Positions 13,152 to 19,991 of a stretch of 24,664 bases of DNA are shown piece after piece. Under the pieces are notes generated by a model. The model saw nothing but the letters and a program-made list of their open reading frames with translations, did no database searches and was not told where the DNA came from. Source of the DNA: a virus; IMG/VR virus record IMGVR_UViG_3300034158_000097, positions 1 through 24,664 of that record; one strand, given 5' to 3'. The position numbers and the translations under genes were made by a program. Position 1 is the stretch's first letter; every line of letters begins with the position of its first letter.

Positions 13152-13173
13152 TGAAAATCCTTTTAAGTATTTG

Positions 13174-13941
13174 CTAGTTATTCCAAACGTTTAACACCGA
13201 CCACCAAAACACCCAGCCGATGATTTTAATGTCACTGACTTTGTCCGGCTGAATAAATTCATCAGGGAACTCATCGTTATTGTAGCTTTTGATGCGAACG
13301 CCACCGCCAGGTGTGCGATAGAGCATTTTTACTCGCAGCATGCCGTCGTGATCAATGGCATACATTTCGCCATCAATGATAGATTTTTTACTGGTATCAA
13401 CGCCGACGGTAGTGCCGTGGCGAAGCACTGGCAGCATGCTATTACCAGAAACGGTCACACAGGCCGCATGTTGTGGATCTACATTGCTCTTTTTAAGGGT
13501 CGATTTAGCAAAGCGTAACTTGCAGCCGCCATTCTCTTGCACAAAGGTCGATCCATTGCCAGCGGCCAATTCTACTTCACGAAAAAACGGTAAGGCCACT
13601 TCGTCATCCCTTAATGGTGTATCGCCATCCCATAGCTCAAAACCTGCATGCCATTGCGCATTCGATTCAGTGTTTTTTGATGGGCCTGATTCTCTTACAA
13701 AATAACCTGCTTTATTGGATTCACCATAAAGAATTTCTGCGGGTGTGACATTAAGCACTTTAGCTAGTACGCCTGCATCAATCGCGCTCACTGCTCTAGT
13801 ACCCGCTTCATAGTTGCCTACGCGGGACTGTGATTTCCAACCGCACAAAGTTGCAAGTTCAGCCTGACTTTTAATGCCTGCAGCGATTCTAAGCCGTTTG
13901 ATATTTTGGCCGACTTTCTTTTTTAAATCTTCTGATTCCAT
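13174..13941 (-). CDS. cI: CI-type phage repressor with LexA-like autoprotease
   Basis: A 255-residue repressor that should keep PL and PR silent. The N-terminal HTH_XRE domain (VGQNIKRLRIAAGIKSQAEL, recognition region GWKSQSRVGNYEAGTRAV) binds DNA. The C-terminal S24 peptidase domain has S168 in VSGNSMLP and K205 in RVKML. A likely self-cleavage bond is A127-G128 in ELAAGNG, so RecA filaments formed after DNA damage would induce the phage. I start at ATG 13941 with GGTGGA upstream; a longer TTG/GTG start is possible but has no support. Divergent from the Cro-like gene across the OR operators. Confidence 0.88.
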   Translation of the reverse strand: MESEDLKKKVGQNIKRLRIAAGIKSQAELATLCGWKSQSRVGNYEAGTRAVSAIDAGVLAKVLNVTPAEILYGESNKAGYFVRESGPSKNTESNAQWHAGFELWDGDTPLRDDEVALPFFREVELAAGNGSTFVQENGGCKLRFAKSTLKKSNVDPQHAACVTVSGNSMLPVLRHGTTVGVDTSKKSIIDGEMYAIDHDGMLRVKMLYRTPGGGVRIKSYNNDEFPDEFIQPDKVSDIKIIGWVFWWSVLNVWNN

Positions 13942-13973
13942 TACATCCACCAACTCAAGAACTCTGCATTAAG

Positions 13974-14039
13974 AATATCACGCTATGTGATATTTGATTT
14001 TTTCGTTTTGTGTTTACTTATAAACACGTTTCGTGTTTA
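13974..14039. promoter_or_regulatory. OR operator region between cI and the Cro-like gene
   Basis: Site A (13974-13994) has arms AATATCAC and GTGATATT around GCTAT, a perfect 8-base inverted repeat. Site B (14021-14039) has arms TAAACAC and GTGTTTA around GTTTC, a perfect 7-base repeat. Overlapping B, GTGTTTA-CTTA-TAAACAC (14010-14027) is a second palindrome made from the same half-sites. Sites A and B share AWCAC-N5-GTGWT and match OL. Site A lies at the probable cI promoter, site B over the PR start. Confidence 0.65.
13994..14023 (+). promoter_or_regulatory. Probable PR promoter
   Basis: TTGATT (13994-13999) and TTATAA (14018-14023) are 18 bases apart; TATAAA one base on is an alternative -10. 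A start near 14030 would put operator B over the initiation region and give a leader of about 40 bases before the Cro-like ATG. Confidence 0.45.
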
Positions 14040-14071
14040 ATGTGATTAAATCAATGTCGAGACTGGATAGC

Positions 14072-14299
14072 ATGAACAATATTTCCACTTATCGTAAAAA
14101 AGCGAACCTATCTCAATCTGAGCTAGGCAAGGTGATTGGCAAAACTCAGGGTGCGGTTGGCAACTACGAGTCAGGGATCAGAAATATCGATCTAAGTACC
14201 TGCTGGGAAATTGTTAAGGCACTTAATCAGTCTGGTGTTGAGTGCTCTTTTTCCGATGTGTTCCCTGAGCCAATCAGTGAATCAAACCAAGTTGCCTAG
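14072..14299 (+). CDS. cro: Cro-like HTH regulator
   Basis: A 75-residue HTH_XRE protein (STYRKKANLSQSELGKVIGK, then TQGAVGNYESGIRNID), divergent from cI, the Cro position. It should bind the same operators and turn down cI and early transcription. An upstream in-frame ATG at 14054 and a GTG at 14033 exist. I prefer ATG 14072 because a Cro protein usually begins a few residues before the first helix and GGATAG lies just upstream. The GTG is inside operator B and would not be in the PR transcript. Confidence 0.75.
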   Translation: MNNISTYRKKANLSQSELGKVIGKTQGAVGNYESGIRNIDLSTCWEIVKALNQSGVECSFSDVFPEPISESNQVA

Positions 14300-14327
14300 T
14301 TAACTTACAAACAGGATAACTAACCCT

Positions 14328-14909
14328 ATGAGTAAACTCACATTAAAGCGCCAAAGTCTCTCATGTACCGATCCACTATATGCCGCCCATGCGCTTGGGC
14401 ACGATTACGGTGTAGATAAGCTAGCGAAGGATTTATTCCAGCAGCCTGGCGTTATGTACAACAAGCTCAACCCTGATAACGACAGTAATCACTTGTACTT
14501 ACGTGATGCGATTCATCTAACTGAGTTGGCCGATGACGACCGTATTGTGTCGGCGTGGTGCCATAGCCGTGGTGGCGTGTTCGTTAAGCTGCCTGCCGCG
14601 GTTAACTGCGATGAAGAGTTGAGCGATCAGCTGCTATTGATTAGCGAACAGATGGGTATTGCATTGGCTGAAATTCGCGACTCCCGCGCTGATGGGGTGA
14701 TCACGCCTGACGAGTTTGAACGTATCGGCCGCGAACTGACAAACACAGTGCGCGAAGTGCTGTCGCTTAAAGCCGTGGTGAGCAGCCAAGTGCGGGAATT
14801 GCCCTGTCCTTGTCTCGATGAAAGCTACCGCGATGGAGTGATTCGCACAACAACGATTAGCGATCCATTCCCGACACCTAAACTCAAAAAGAGCTTATCC
14901 AATGAGTGA
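14328..14909 (+). CDS. CII-type phage regulatory protein (Phage_CP76 family)
   Basis: A 193-residue protein whose first 90 residues fit the phage regulatory protein CII/CP76 family: YAAHALGHDYGVDKLAKDLF, MYNKLNPDNDSNHLYLRDAI, HLTELADDDRIV. Members bind DNA and help decide between lysis and lysogeny. The C-terminal part is helical (ELSDQLLLISEQMGIALAEI) and ends in a Pro/Lys-rich tail. It follows the Cro-like gene, as cII does in lambda, and overlaps the next gene by 8 bases. AGGA lies 12-15 bases before the ATG. Confidence 0.75.
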   Translation: MSKLTLKRQSLSCTDPLYAAHALGHDYGVDKLAKDLFQQPGVMYNKLNPDNDSNHLYLRDAIHLTELADDDRIVSAWCHSRGGVFVKLPAAVNCDEELSDQLLLISEQMGIALAEIRDSRADGVITPDEFERIGRELTNTVREVLSLKAVVSSQVRELPCPCLDESYRDGVIRTTTISDPFPTPKLKKSLSNE

Positions 14910-15096
14910 TATTGCAGATGTAGCTGCCATTGAGAACGACATTCACATCAAGGCCGCGCTAGGCGTTCGCCAGCCGTCATTGCCGTTTACTGGCAGATGC
15001 CACTATTGCTTAACCAAGATTACAGGCGCAAGTCACTTTTGTGATGCCGACTGTCGCCATGACTATGAGCGCCTAAAGGCTAATGGGAGAGCGTGA
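14902..15096 (+). CDS. Small zinc-finger phage protein, 64 aa
   Basis: A 64-residue protein with a C-terminal C4 zinc site: RCHYCLTKITGASHFCDADCRHDYERLK, with cysteines spaced C-x2-C, about 9 residues, C-x3-C. This pattern (CxxC...FCDxDCxxDYE) is common in small early proteins of lambda-like prophages and resembles DksA/TraR-type zinc ends. The N-terminal half is helical and acidic. Its ATG overlaps the CII-like stop and its TGA overlaps the next start. The role is unknown. Confidence 0.7.
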   Translation: MSDIADVAAIENDIHIKAALGVRQPSLPFTGRCHYCLTKITGASHFCDADCRHDYERLKANGRA

Positions 15097-15575
15097 TGTC
15101 TAAATTTACTAAGATTCGCCTTACTAAATTTTCAGAATCGATGGTTGATCTAATGGATGGTCGTGCCATTTGTATTGATAAATCAGATCAGTGGTATGGA
15201 CTGATTTTTTTTAAAGATCCTGATGACTGTAGTTGGGTTTCAAAAAGAAAAGCCACGAGATTAGAAATGACACTGGCTTTTACGCGCAAAAAAATGATCA
15301 AGACCTCAACAATGAATCAAAACGAACCATCAGCAAATCAGTTAACTGATAACTCCTGCGCAAATATTCCCTACACCCCAGAAGAAGATGCTGAGTTTGC
15401 TCGCATTGAGCGTAATCAACAAATTTCCGAGTTCGCTTGCATTGAGCGCAATCAAGACATTGCTTTGCTGGCGAATGTGATCAGGCAGTCACCGACTACG
15501 AGTGCAGAAGCTATTGCGGCGCGGGTACTGGATGCGGGGTATCAGTTTTCTGGTAGTGCAGTGCAGTTGAAATAA
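15096..15575 (+). CDS. Hypothetical two-part protein, 159 aa
   Basis: A 159-residue protein that looks composite. The first 60-70 residues are basic with WYGLIFFKDPDDCSWVSKRK. After MNQNEPSANQLTDNS comes an unrelated acidic helical part containing a short duplication (EFARIERNQQIS, then EFACIERNQDIA) and EAIAARVLDAGYQF. The join carries a 19-base sequence that also ends the gene at 22708 in the same reading frame, so two short genes may have fused here. ATG 15096 (in GTGATG) is coupled to the upstream TGA, with GGGAGAGC as ribosome site. No family is recognised. Confidence 0.5.
   Translation: MSKFTKIRLTKFSESMVDLMDGRAICIDKSDQWYGLIFFKDPDDCSWVSKRKATRLEMTLAFTRKKMIKTSTMNQNEPSANQLTDNSCANIPYTPEEDAEFARIERNQQISEFACIERNQDIALLANVIRQSPTTSAEAIAARVLDAGYQFSGSAVQLK
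15336..15354. repeat. 19-base repeat containing a 14-base palindrome, copy 1
   Basis: AATCAGTTAACTGATAACT occurs here and again at 23017-23035. It contains the perfect palindrome ATCAGTTAACTGAT. Both copies lie in coding sequence in the same frame (NQLTDN). The second copy ends a gene about 45 bases before the SOS-controlled umuD promoter. Confidence 0.6.
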
Positions 15576-15577
15576 GA

Positions 15578-15609
15578 AAGCCCACTAGAGCTGTGGAGGC
15601 CATGGGCTT
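15578..15609 (+). other. Inverted repeat before the replication gene O
   Basis: AAGCCCA (15578-15584) pairs with TGGGCTT (15603-15609) in the 72-base gap before the O-like gene. The loop is 18 bases and contains GTGGAGG. No T-run follows, so it is not a standard terminator. It may be an RNA hairpin that tunes O expression. Confidence 0.35.
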
Positions 15610-15647
15610 AATACCGAGCAACGTTACAAGAAGCCGAGGTAAGGCAG

Positions 15648-16715
15648 ATGTTACAAGAACAAGAACTTAGCGTCAATCATGATGCTGGTGGCAGCAATGT
15701 GGTGCCGTTACGGCCCGTTGCTGAGCACAAACAGCAAACGCGGGGTGGGGTGGTGAAAGCAGATTTGGATGATGGGTATCTACGACTATCAAATACGCTG
15801 GTGGATGCCCTGTGCCGAACGAAATTGAGTGATCGTGAAAGCCGTGTCGTGTTTGCTGTGATCCGTAGAACCTACGGCTATGGCAAGGCCACTGATTGGG
15901 TTTGCTTAGAGCAATTAGCCGACATGACTGGCATTACAACGAGTAATATTTGTCATGCGATTAAGTCACTTACTGCGCGCGATATCATCATAAAAGATGG
16001 CCGTAAAGTTGGTGTTAACCCGATTGTTTCGGCTTGGCAAGACAAGAAGTCGCATTCGATTAACGGTAAAAAATCCACTATTAAAACTGACAATATTATT
16101 GTCGATTCTGACAATGGCATTGTCGAAACCGACATCGTAGGTTGTCAGAACCGAGAGACACAAAAGAAAGACACTAATACAAAAGAAATACAAAAGATCT
16201 CTTCGTCGAACATTGCTGTCGCAATGACCGACAAACCATTAAAACCTGATGCTGCTGTTCAAACTCCGAATGGCAAACTTTGGGGCACTCAGGACGATTT
16301 AACCTGTGCTGAGTACATCTTCAACAAAGTCCTGATTGTTAACCCCACTGCAAAGCAGCCTAACTGGCCTGACTGGGCAAACCAAGTGCGCTTAATGCGC
16401 GTGCAAGACCAACGCACTCACCATGAAATCTGCAAGCTGTTTAAGTTTGCCAATACCGACTCATTTTGGGCAAGCAATGTGTTATGCCCCAAAACCCTAC
16501 GTAAACAATGGGACAAACTTAACGCCAAACTGCTAGCGAGAACATCACATGAAACCACTGCAAACGATTCTGCCGCACACAATCAACGCTATGAGAACCC
16601 CACAGCCAGAGTATTCCGCGAACTGCGGGAAATGGCAGAGCAACTCGAGCAGTCAACAGATCACCACGGTGGTGGCCACACAATTGATGCCGACTATGAA
16701 CCTGTACAGTCGTGA
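15648..16715 (+). CDS. O: Replication initiator, lambda O-like
   Basis: A 355-residue protein with the phage replication protein O N-terminal domain at about 38-125: DDGYLRLSNTLVDALCRTKL, SDRESRVVFAVIRRTYGYGK, DWVCLEQLADMTGITTSNIC, a winged helix that binds origin iterons. The middle (about 130-190) is low complexity and is encoded by the iteron/AT-rich DNA. The C-terminal part (WPDWANQVRLMRVQDQR, then FWASNVLCPKTLRKQWDKL) probably contacts the P-like partner. AGGTAAGGC precedes ATG 15648. It should bind the origin inside its own gene and start theta replication. Confidence 0.85.
   Translation: MLQEQELSVNHDAGGSNVVPLRPVAEHKQQTRGGVVKADLDDGYLRLSNTLVDALCRTKLSDRESRVVFAVIRRTYGYGKATDWVCLEQLADMTGITTSNICHAIKSLTARDIIIKDGRKVGVNPIVSAWQDKKSHSINGKKSTIKTDNIIVDSDNGIVETDIVGCQNRETQKKDTNTKEIQKISSSNIAVAMTDKPLKPDAAVQTPNGKLWGTQDDLTCAEYIFNKVLIVNPTAKQPNWPDWANQVRLMRVQDQRTHHEICKLFKFANTDSFWASNVLCPKTLRKQWDKLNAKLLARTSHETTANDSAAHNQRYENPTARVFRELREMAEQLEQSTDHHGGGHTIDADYEPVQS
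16089..16205. other. Replication origin with three 21-bp iterons inside the O gene
   Basis: GACAAT-ATT-ATTGTC (16089-16103), GACAAT-GGC-ATTGTC (16110-16124) and the degenerate GACATC...GGTTGTC (16131-16146) start exactly 21 bases apart, two helical turns. Each is an inverted repeat. An A-rich segment (about 16147-16205, with ACAAAAGAAAG and ATACAAAAGA) follows and could be the unwinding element. Lambda ori has the same plan: iterons in O followed by AT-rich DNA. Confidence 0.7.
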
Positions 16716-17247
16716 TTTTAGCAATCGGTTTGGTGCTGAGCTTGGCAGTGTAGTGGCGGAGTTTGTTAGCAAAATTGGCGAGGCAGGTTTGAGTGTTAGT
16801 GAGGTGATGATCGGTATTGAGGCATTTAAACAACGCGCAGCGACCGCGCCATGGAGCGTTAACCCTGCGGAGTTCGTGGCTATGTGTACGCCTACGCCTG
16901 AACAGTTGGGCTTGCCTAGTGCAGAACAAGCTTACCGGGAGTGTTGTTCACATGGTCGATGGCCGAGTGAGCACAATTGGAGCCATGGCGCTGTATTTGC
17001 CGCTGGCCGTGAAACGGGTTGGTATGAGCTGCAAAACCGTACTGAGCAGCAAACATGGCCCTTGTTTAAACGCAACTATGAGGTTATGTGCCGCCGCGCG
17101 GTGAAGGGCGAAAGCTTTGATGCGTGCATTCCTAAGGCGCTTGCTGCCCCTGTAAACAAACCAGTAGAAAATCAAAAGGCATGTTCGATTATTGCTGATC
17201 TGCGCCAAAAGTTTGGGCTAAGGACTGCCAATGGCTCTGGCAATTAA
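16687..17247 (+). CDS. P: Replication protein P-like (helicase loader)
   Basis: A protein similar in outline to lambda P: GAELGSVVAEFVSKIGEAGL, SVSEVMIGIEAFKQRAATAP, WSVNPAEFVAMCTPTPEQLG (compare PSPGQFVAWC in lambda P), then SGVEQTWPLFKRNY-like helices and the end IIADLRQKFGLR (compare AEIKAKFGLK). P delivers the host DnaB helicase to O-bound origin DNA. The frame is open back to 16549, but the first 46 residues overlap the O gene and look non-coding. I start at ATG 16687 (16696 is possible), giving 186 or 183 residues against 233 in lambda. The exact start is uncertain. Confidence 0.7.
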   Translation: MPTMNLYSRDFSNRFGAELGSVVAEFVSKIGEAGLSVSEVMIGIEAFKQRAATAPWSVNPAEFVAMCTPTPEQLGLPSAEQAYRECCSHGRWPSEHNWSHGAVFAAGRETGWYELQNRTEQQTWPLFKRNYEVMCRRAVKGESFDACIPKALAAPVNKPVENQKACSIIADLRQKFGLRTANGSGN

Positions 17248-17623
17248 ACCGTTACCTGCAGATGCGCCTGATTTTTATAGCGCGATTGTGGCGCCAAAGG
17301 CTTCAGCTAGCGTTGCGAACACAACGGTCCAAGATGCCGTTAACGATGCGGTGTTGTTTGTGCCCACTCAGTACTCTGCCGCTGATCTACTCGCACAAGG
17401 CTTTCGGTGTGCGCGTGAATACCCGCTGTTTTATCACTGCCGTAGTGGTGATTCAGATGCCAAACGGATTCAAAAGCACATGGCTGTTATTCCTCAGCAG
17501 TTTAAGCATTCAGTGTCGATCGAGTACGAACGCTTATTTGCCATTGGTGGGCGCGATGGTCGCTTTCAGGCTAATCGGTTTTTAGTACAGCAGTCGAAGC
17601 ATTTTAGAGGGGTAGTGGCGTGA
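17231..17623 (+). CDS. Hypothetical protein in the nin-like region, 130 aa
   Basis: A 130-residue protein with SAADLLAQGFRCAREYPLFYHC in the middle and RIQKHMAVIPQQFKHSVSIEYERLF, GGRDGRFQANRFL toward the end. ATG 17231 overlaps P by 17 bases with AAGGAC as ribosome site, and its TGA overlaps the GTG of the resolvase. I do not recognise the family. The position corresponds to the lambda nin region, which encodes recombination and regulatory proteins. Confidence 0.6.
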   Translation: MALAIKPLPADAPDFYSAIVAPKASASVANTTVQDAVNDAVLFVPTQYSAADLLAQGFRCAREYPLFYHCRSGDSDAKRIQKHMAVIPQQFKHSVSIEYERLFAIGGRDGRFQANRFLVQQSKHFRGVVA

Positions 17624-18123
17624 TTCGAATCGGTATTGATCCTGACCTCACTAAAAGCGGTGTGGCGTCTGTCGTAAACGGCGAAATAGTGACGCTTAAA
17701 AGTATGGGGTTTAGTGAGCTGATTGAGTTTGTTATCAGCAATTGTTGGATGCCATACGTTGTGTTGCTTGAAGATGTGGATAACAAGAAGCCGGTATTTC
17801 CTAAGCGTTTAAGACAGTCGGCTAAAGCGCAAAACCCATTGCTTGCCTACGTTGGCCATGCACCTAGCCAAAGCGGATCTAACGCCAAGGTGAACATGAG
17901 TATTGCCGAGGACCTAGGCAAGGTGAAAGCCACGGCCAGACTGATTAAAGAAGTGCTTGAGGATAAGGGCATCAAAGTCACTTTGGTAAAGCCGCTGCGT
18001 GGTCCTATTAAAAAAGCCAAGGATAGCAGTGTTTATTTTAACAAGATCACCGGTTGGACGGGGCGCAGCAATGCCGATACTCGCGATGCTGCACTGATCG
18101 CCATGTTTGGGCAGGGGGAATAA
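17620..18123 (+). CDS. RuvC-like Holliday-junction resolvase
   Basis: A 167-residue RNase H-fold protein with the RuvC acidic layout: D7 in IGIDPDLTKSG, E51 in VVLLEDV, and D153/D156 in SNADTRDAALIA. RuvC uses such a set to cut four-way junctions symmetrically. The body (KVNMSIAEDLGKVKATARLI) matches the RuvC helical core, and length is normal. It starts at GTG 17620, overlapping the upstream TGA as GTGA, with AGGGG as ribosome site. Phages often keep a resolvase (RusA, Rap or RuvC type) just after O and P to debranch DNA before packaging. Confidence 0.8.
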   Translation: MIRIGIDPDLTKSGVASVVNGEIVTLKSMGFSELIEFVISNCWMPYVVLLEDVDNKKPVFPKRLRQSAKAQNPLLAYVGHAPSQSGSNAKVNMSIAEDLGKVKATARLIKEVLEDKGIKVTLVKPLRGPIKKAKDSSVYFNKITGWTGRSNADTRDAALIAMFGQGE

Positions 18124-18566
18124 TGACAACTCTAAAATTATCGTTTGATGAGCGCATTGATAAAGCGATCGCATTCTATGTCACTCAACAGTTATCGGTC
18201 ATTGATTCTGCCCAGCGTGCTGATGTTAGCAAAGGCGCACTCACTAGAGCGCTCAAAAAGCGCGGGGTTTTCCGTGATAGATCGGTTTTATGTGCTTCAA
18301 ATCTTGAAAAGGCCATTGATTTATATGTTGGCGGCTATTCCATTTTAAAGGCGTGTAAAGAGGCTGGAGTTAGTAATTCCACACTCAGTGATGCGTTGTA
18401 TTTAAGAAAACTGGTGAGAGAAGATGTGACTCGTAAGCCTGAAAGCTCGGTATCGCGCATTGATCCGCTTGAATCGAAAGAGAGTCGTGTATTTAGCATG
18501 GCACTGGCCATTATTCATAAAAGTGCGGCACCGACTGTGCCATCACCTCAAGGGACTGACAGATGA
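18123..18566 (+). CDS. Protein with two helix-turn-helix repeats, 147 aa
   Basis: A 147-residue protein with two related HTH-like units: LSVIDSAQRADVSKGALTRA then LKKRGVF, and YSILKACKEAGVSNSTLSDA then LYLRKLV. Both have the small-residue turn and T-L pattern of resolvase/Psq-type HTHs. It is probably a DNA-binding regulator made with the replication and Q genes. ATG 18123 overlaps the resolvase stop as TAATG; the longer frame to 18054 lies inside the resolvase and was rejected. Confidence 0.65.
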   Translation: MTTLKLSFDERIDKAIAFYVTQQLSVIDSAQRADVSKGALTRALKKRGVFRDRSVLCASNLEKAIDLYVGGYSILKACKEAGVSNSTLSDALYLRKLVREDVTRKPESSVSRIDPLESKESRVFSMALAIIHKSAAPTVPSPQGTDR

Positions 18567-19132
18567 TATCGATAGAGCGCTTATTTGAGTTGCTGTCGCC
18601 CCGCGGTGTTGCGATTGGCGCTGCAGTCGGTGGCAAAGGGGTATTTAGTAAGGAGGATGCTATGGGTGTTGTCGCACAGGTACAGGGTAAGTATTTAGTC
18701 GGCGTTAAAGTATTAGAGGCCAGTATTTGCGGCGATATCGATGCCGAGAATTTGCTGATCAATGCGTTGGCTAAACAGTATGAAACCGACTTTAGGCCTG
18801 TTGCGGCGACTGCGTTGGCAAAGCTGGCCGTGAATGAAGTGTGCGGAACCCGCGTTTGCACTAAGTGCCATGGCACTAAGCTGAATTATCACCGCAATGG
18901 TGAGTGCCTACATTGCTGCGGTACCGGAAAGATGTTGAACACGGTTGAGCAGCTGACTAAATCGTTTTGTGATTTAAGCGGTACCAAGATCACTGCAGAA
19001 CAATTTAGCCAGCATTTTTACGACAAGTACATGAGTGGCGTCGACACGCTGCATCATCATCAAGCCGATGCCGAACGCCATGCAAAGCGGGTATTGCGCT
19101 TAGTCGCTGCTGAAAATGAGCAGGTGAACTAA
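18563..19132 (+). CDS. Phage antitermination protein Q-like
   Basis: A 189-residue protein with the layout of the phage antitermination family: an N-terminal helical region (LLSPRGVAIGAAVGGKGV), a central DnaJ-like zinc site (C99-TK-C102-HG and C115-x2-C118-CGTG) and a C-terminal helical region with KRVLRLVAAE. Such proteins bind a qut site and polymerase at the late promoter, letting it pass terminators. The location at the end of the early-right operon agrees. No late promoter or 6S-like RNA is evident next to it; instead three more genes follow. ATG 18563 overlaps the upstream stop. Confidence 0.72.
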   Translation: MISIERLFELLSPRGVAIGAAVGGKGVFSKEDAMGVVAQVQGKYLVGVKVLEASICGDIDAENLLINALAKQYETDFRPVAATALAKLAVNEVCGTRVCTKCHGTKLNYHRNGECLHCCGTGKMLNTVEQLTKSFCDLSGTKITAEQFSQHFYDKYMSGVDTLHHHQADAERHAKRVLRLVAAENEQVN

Positions 19133-19395
19133 TGAGTGCGCCAGATAACAGACTTACATTTAATGACGTCCCTTGGCAGCAAGGTCGCGTTCTTTCCACA
19201 AGGCACACTCGCCGCTGGAGTAAGCAAGAACTTGAGAAAGTCACAAGGATAGAACGCCGCACCGCCTTTGCTCACTTTTATGCCCATGATGAAGGCCAAG
19301 GACGAGAGTTTGTGTATCAATTTGATAGCGCTGAAGAGTGTGCGAAAGCGGTTAATGAGCATAATAAAGCGCTAGCTGAGGCACTATCTAAATGA
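19132..19395 (+). CDS. Hypothetical protein, 87 aa
   Basis: An 87-residue protein with a basic middle (STRHTRRWSKQELEKVTRIE) and an end of EFVYQFDSAEECAKAVNEHN. It has a beta-alpha profile and no recognised family. It is linked by TAATG to the Q-like gene and by ATGA to the next zinc-finger gene, so it is made at the same time as both putative antiterminators. Confidence 0.6.
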   Translation: MSAPDNRLTFNDVPWQQGRVLSTRHTRRWSKQELEKVTRIERRTAFAHFYAHDEGQGREFVYQFDSAEECAKAVNEHNKALAEALSK

Positions 19396-19991
19396 TTGAG
19401 ACAGTAAACGACTTAGTTAAGCGCCTAGTTAAAGAGGCTGAACAACTCGAGTCTATGGGATCGGTTGATTTGGCTTGTGGCGTTGAAGCTGCAGTGCGGG
19501 TGATCCGTGATGAATTAGATGCTAATGCCGCGATTGGTAATGCTGACAGCCACCGCATCGAGCCACTCGAACGCCAGAACAAACGCTTGATGGCAGTGCT
19601 CGCTAAGCAGTCAGTATTGAATGAACGCTTTGACTTGCTCTGTAAAGACGGTGTGTTATCAACACCTGAGTATAAGGCGCTAGTGCTTGCCAAAGAGGCG
19701 ATTAAACGCCAGATCAATGCGCTGCCAAAGTGCAGAACCTGCCGCGGCGTTGGCAAAGTTAGGCCGATGTTTGAGCTGCATTGCTGTGATAAATGCGGCG
19801 GTTTTGGCGTGAATATAACGGCCAATAATGAGCTGATTAAGCTGCAGCAATCCTTAATCCTGACTGAGTTTGAGTTGATTGAAAAACTGACTGCTGACTT
19901 GTTTAAGGTTGGGTTATCACCTGCAGATAAAGAAGCTATTGCGATCGAGTATTTTTACGCGGATTGCCGCACTAACCTGAGGTGTGACTAA
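19392..19991 (+). CDS. Q-like protein with DnaJ-type zinc finger, 199 aa
   Basis: A 199-residue protein: an N-terminal helical, coiled-coil-like half (ETVNDLVKRLVKEAEQLESM, and RIEPLERQNKRLMAVL), then a DnaJ-type zinc site with two CxxCxGxG-like units (C114-RT-C117-RGVG and C132-DK-C135-GGFG) and a C-terminal helical region. It resembles the Q-like gene two genes upstream in zinc geometry but not in the rest. It may be a second antiterminator, a diverged duplicate, or a zinc protein of another role. Its TAA overlaps the ATG of the second recombinase. Confidence 0.55.
   Translation: MIETVNDLVKRLVKEAEQLESMGSVDLACGVEAAVRVIRDELDANAAIGNADSHRIEPLERQNKRLMAVLAKQSVLNERFDLLCKDGVLSTPEYKALVLAKEAIKRQINALPKCRTCRGVGKVRPMFELHCCDKCGGFGVNITANNELIKLQQSLILTEFELIEKLTADLFKVGLSPADKEAIAIEYFYADCRTNLRCD

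Noticed and set aside
14243-14254. TGCTCTTTTTCC near the end of the Cro-like gene as a nutR boxA
   Set aside because: Only the first eight bases match boxA, there is no hairpin beside it, and it lies inside coding sequence. It remains a weak possibility.
15578-15609. Intrinsic terminator before O
   Set aside because: The stem has an 18-base loop and no following T-run.
16549-16686. Longer P-like protein of 232 aa
   Set aside because: The added residues are read from the end of the O gene in another frame and have poor, low-complexity composition. The lambda P length match (233) is probably chance, though the start is not settled.
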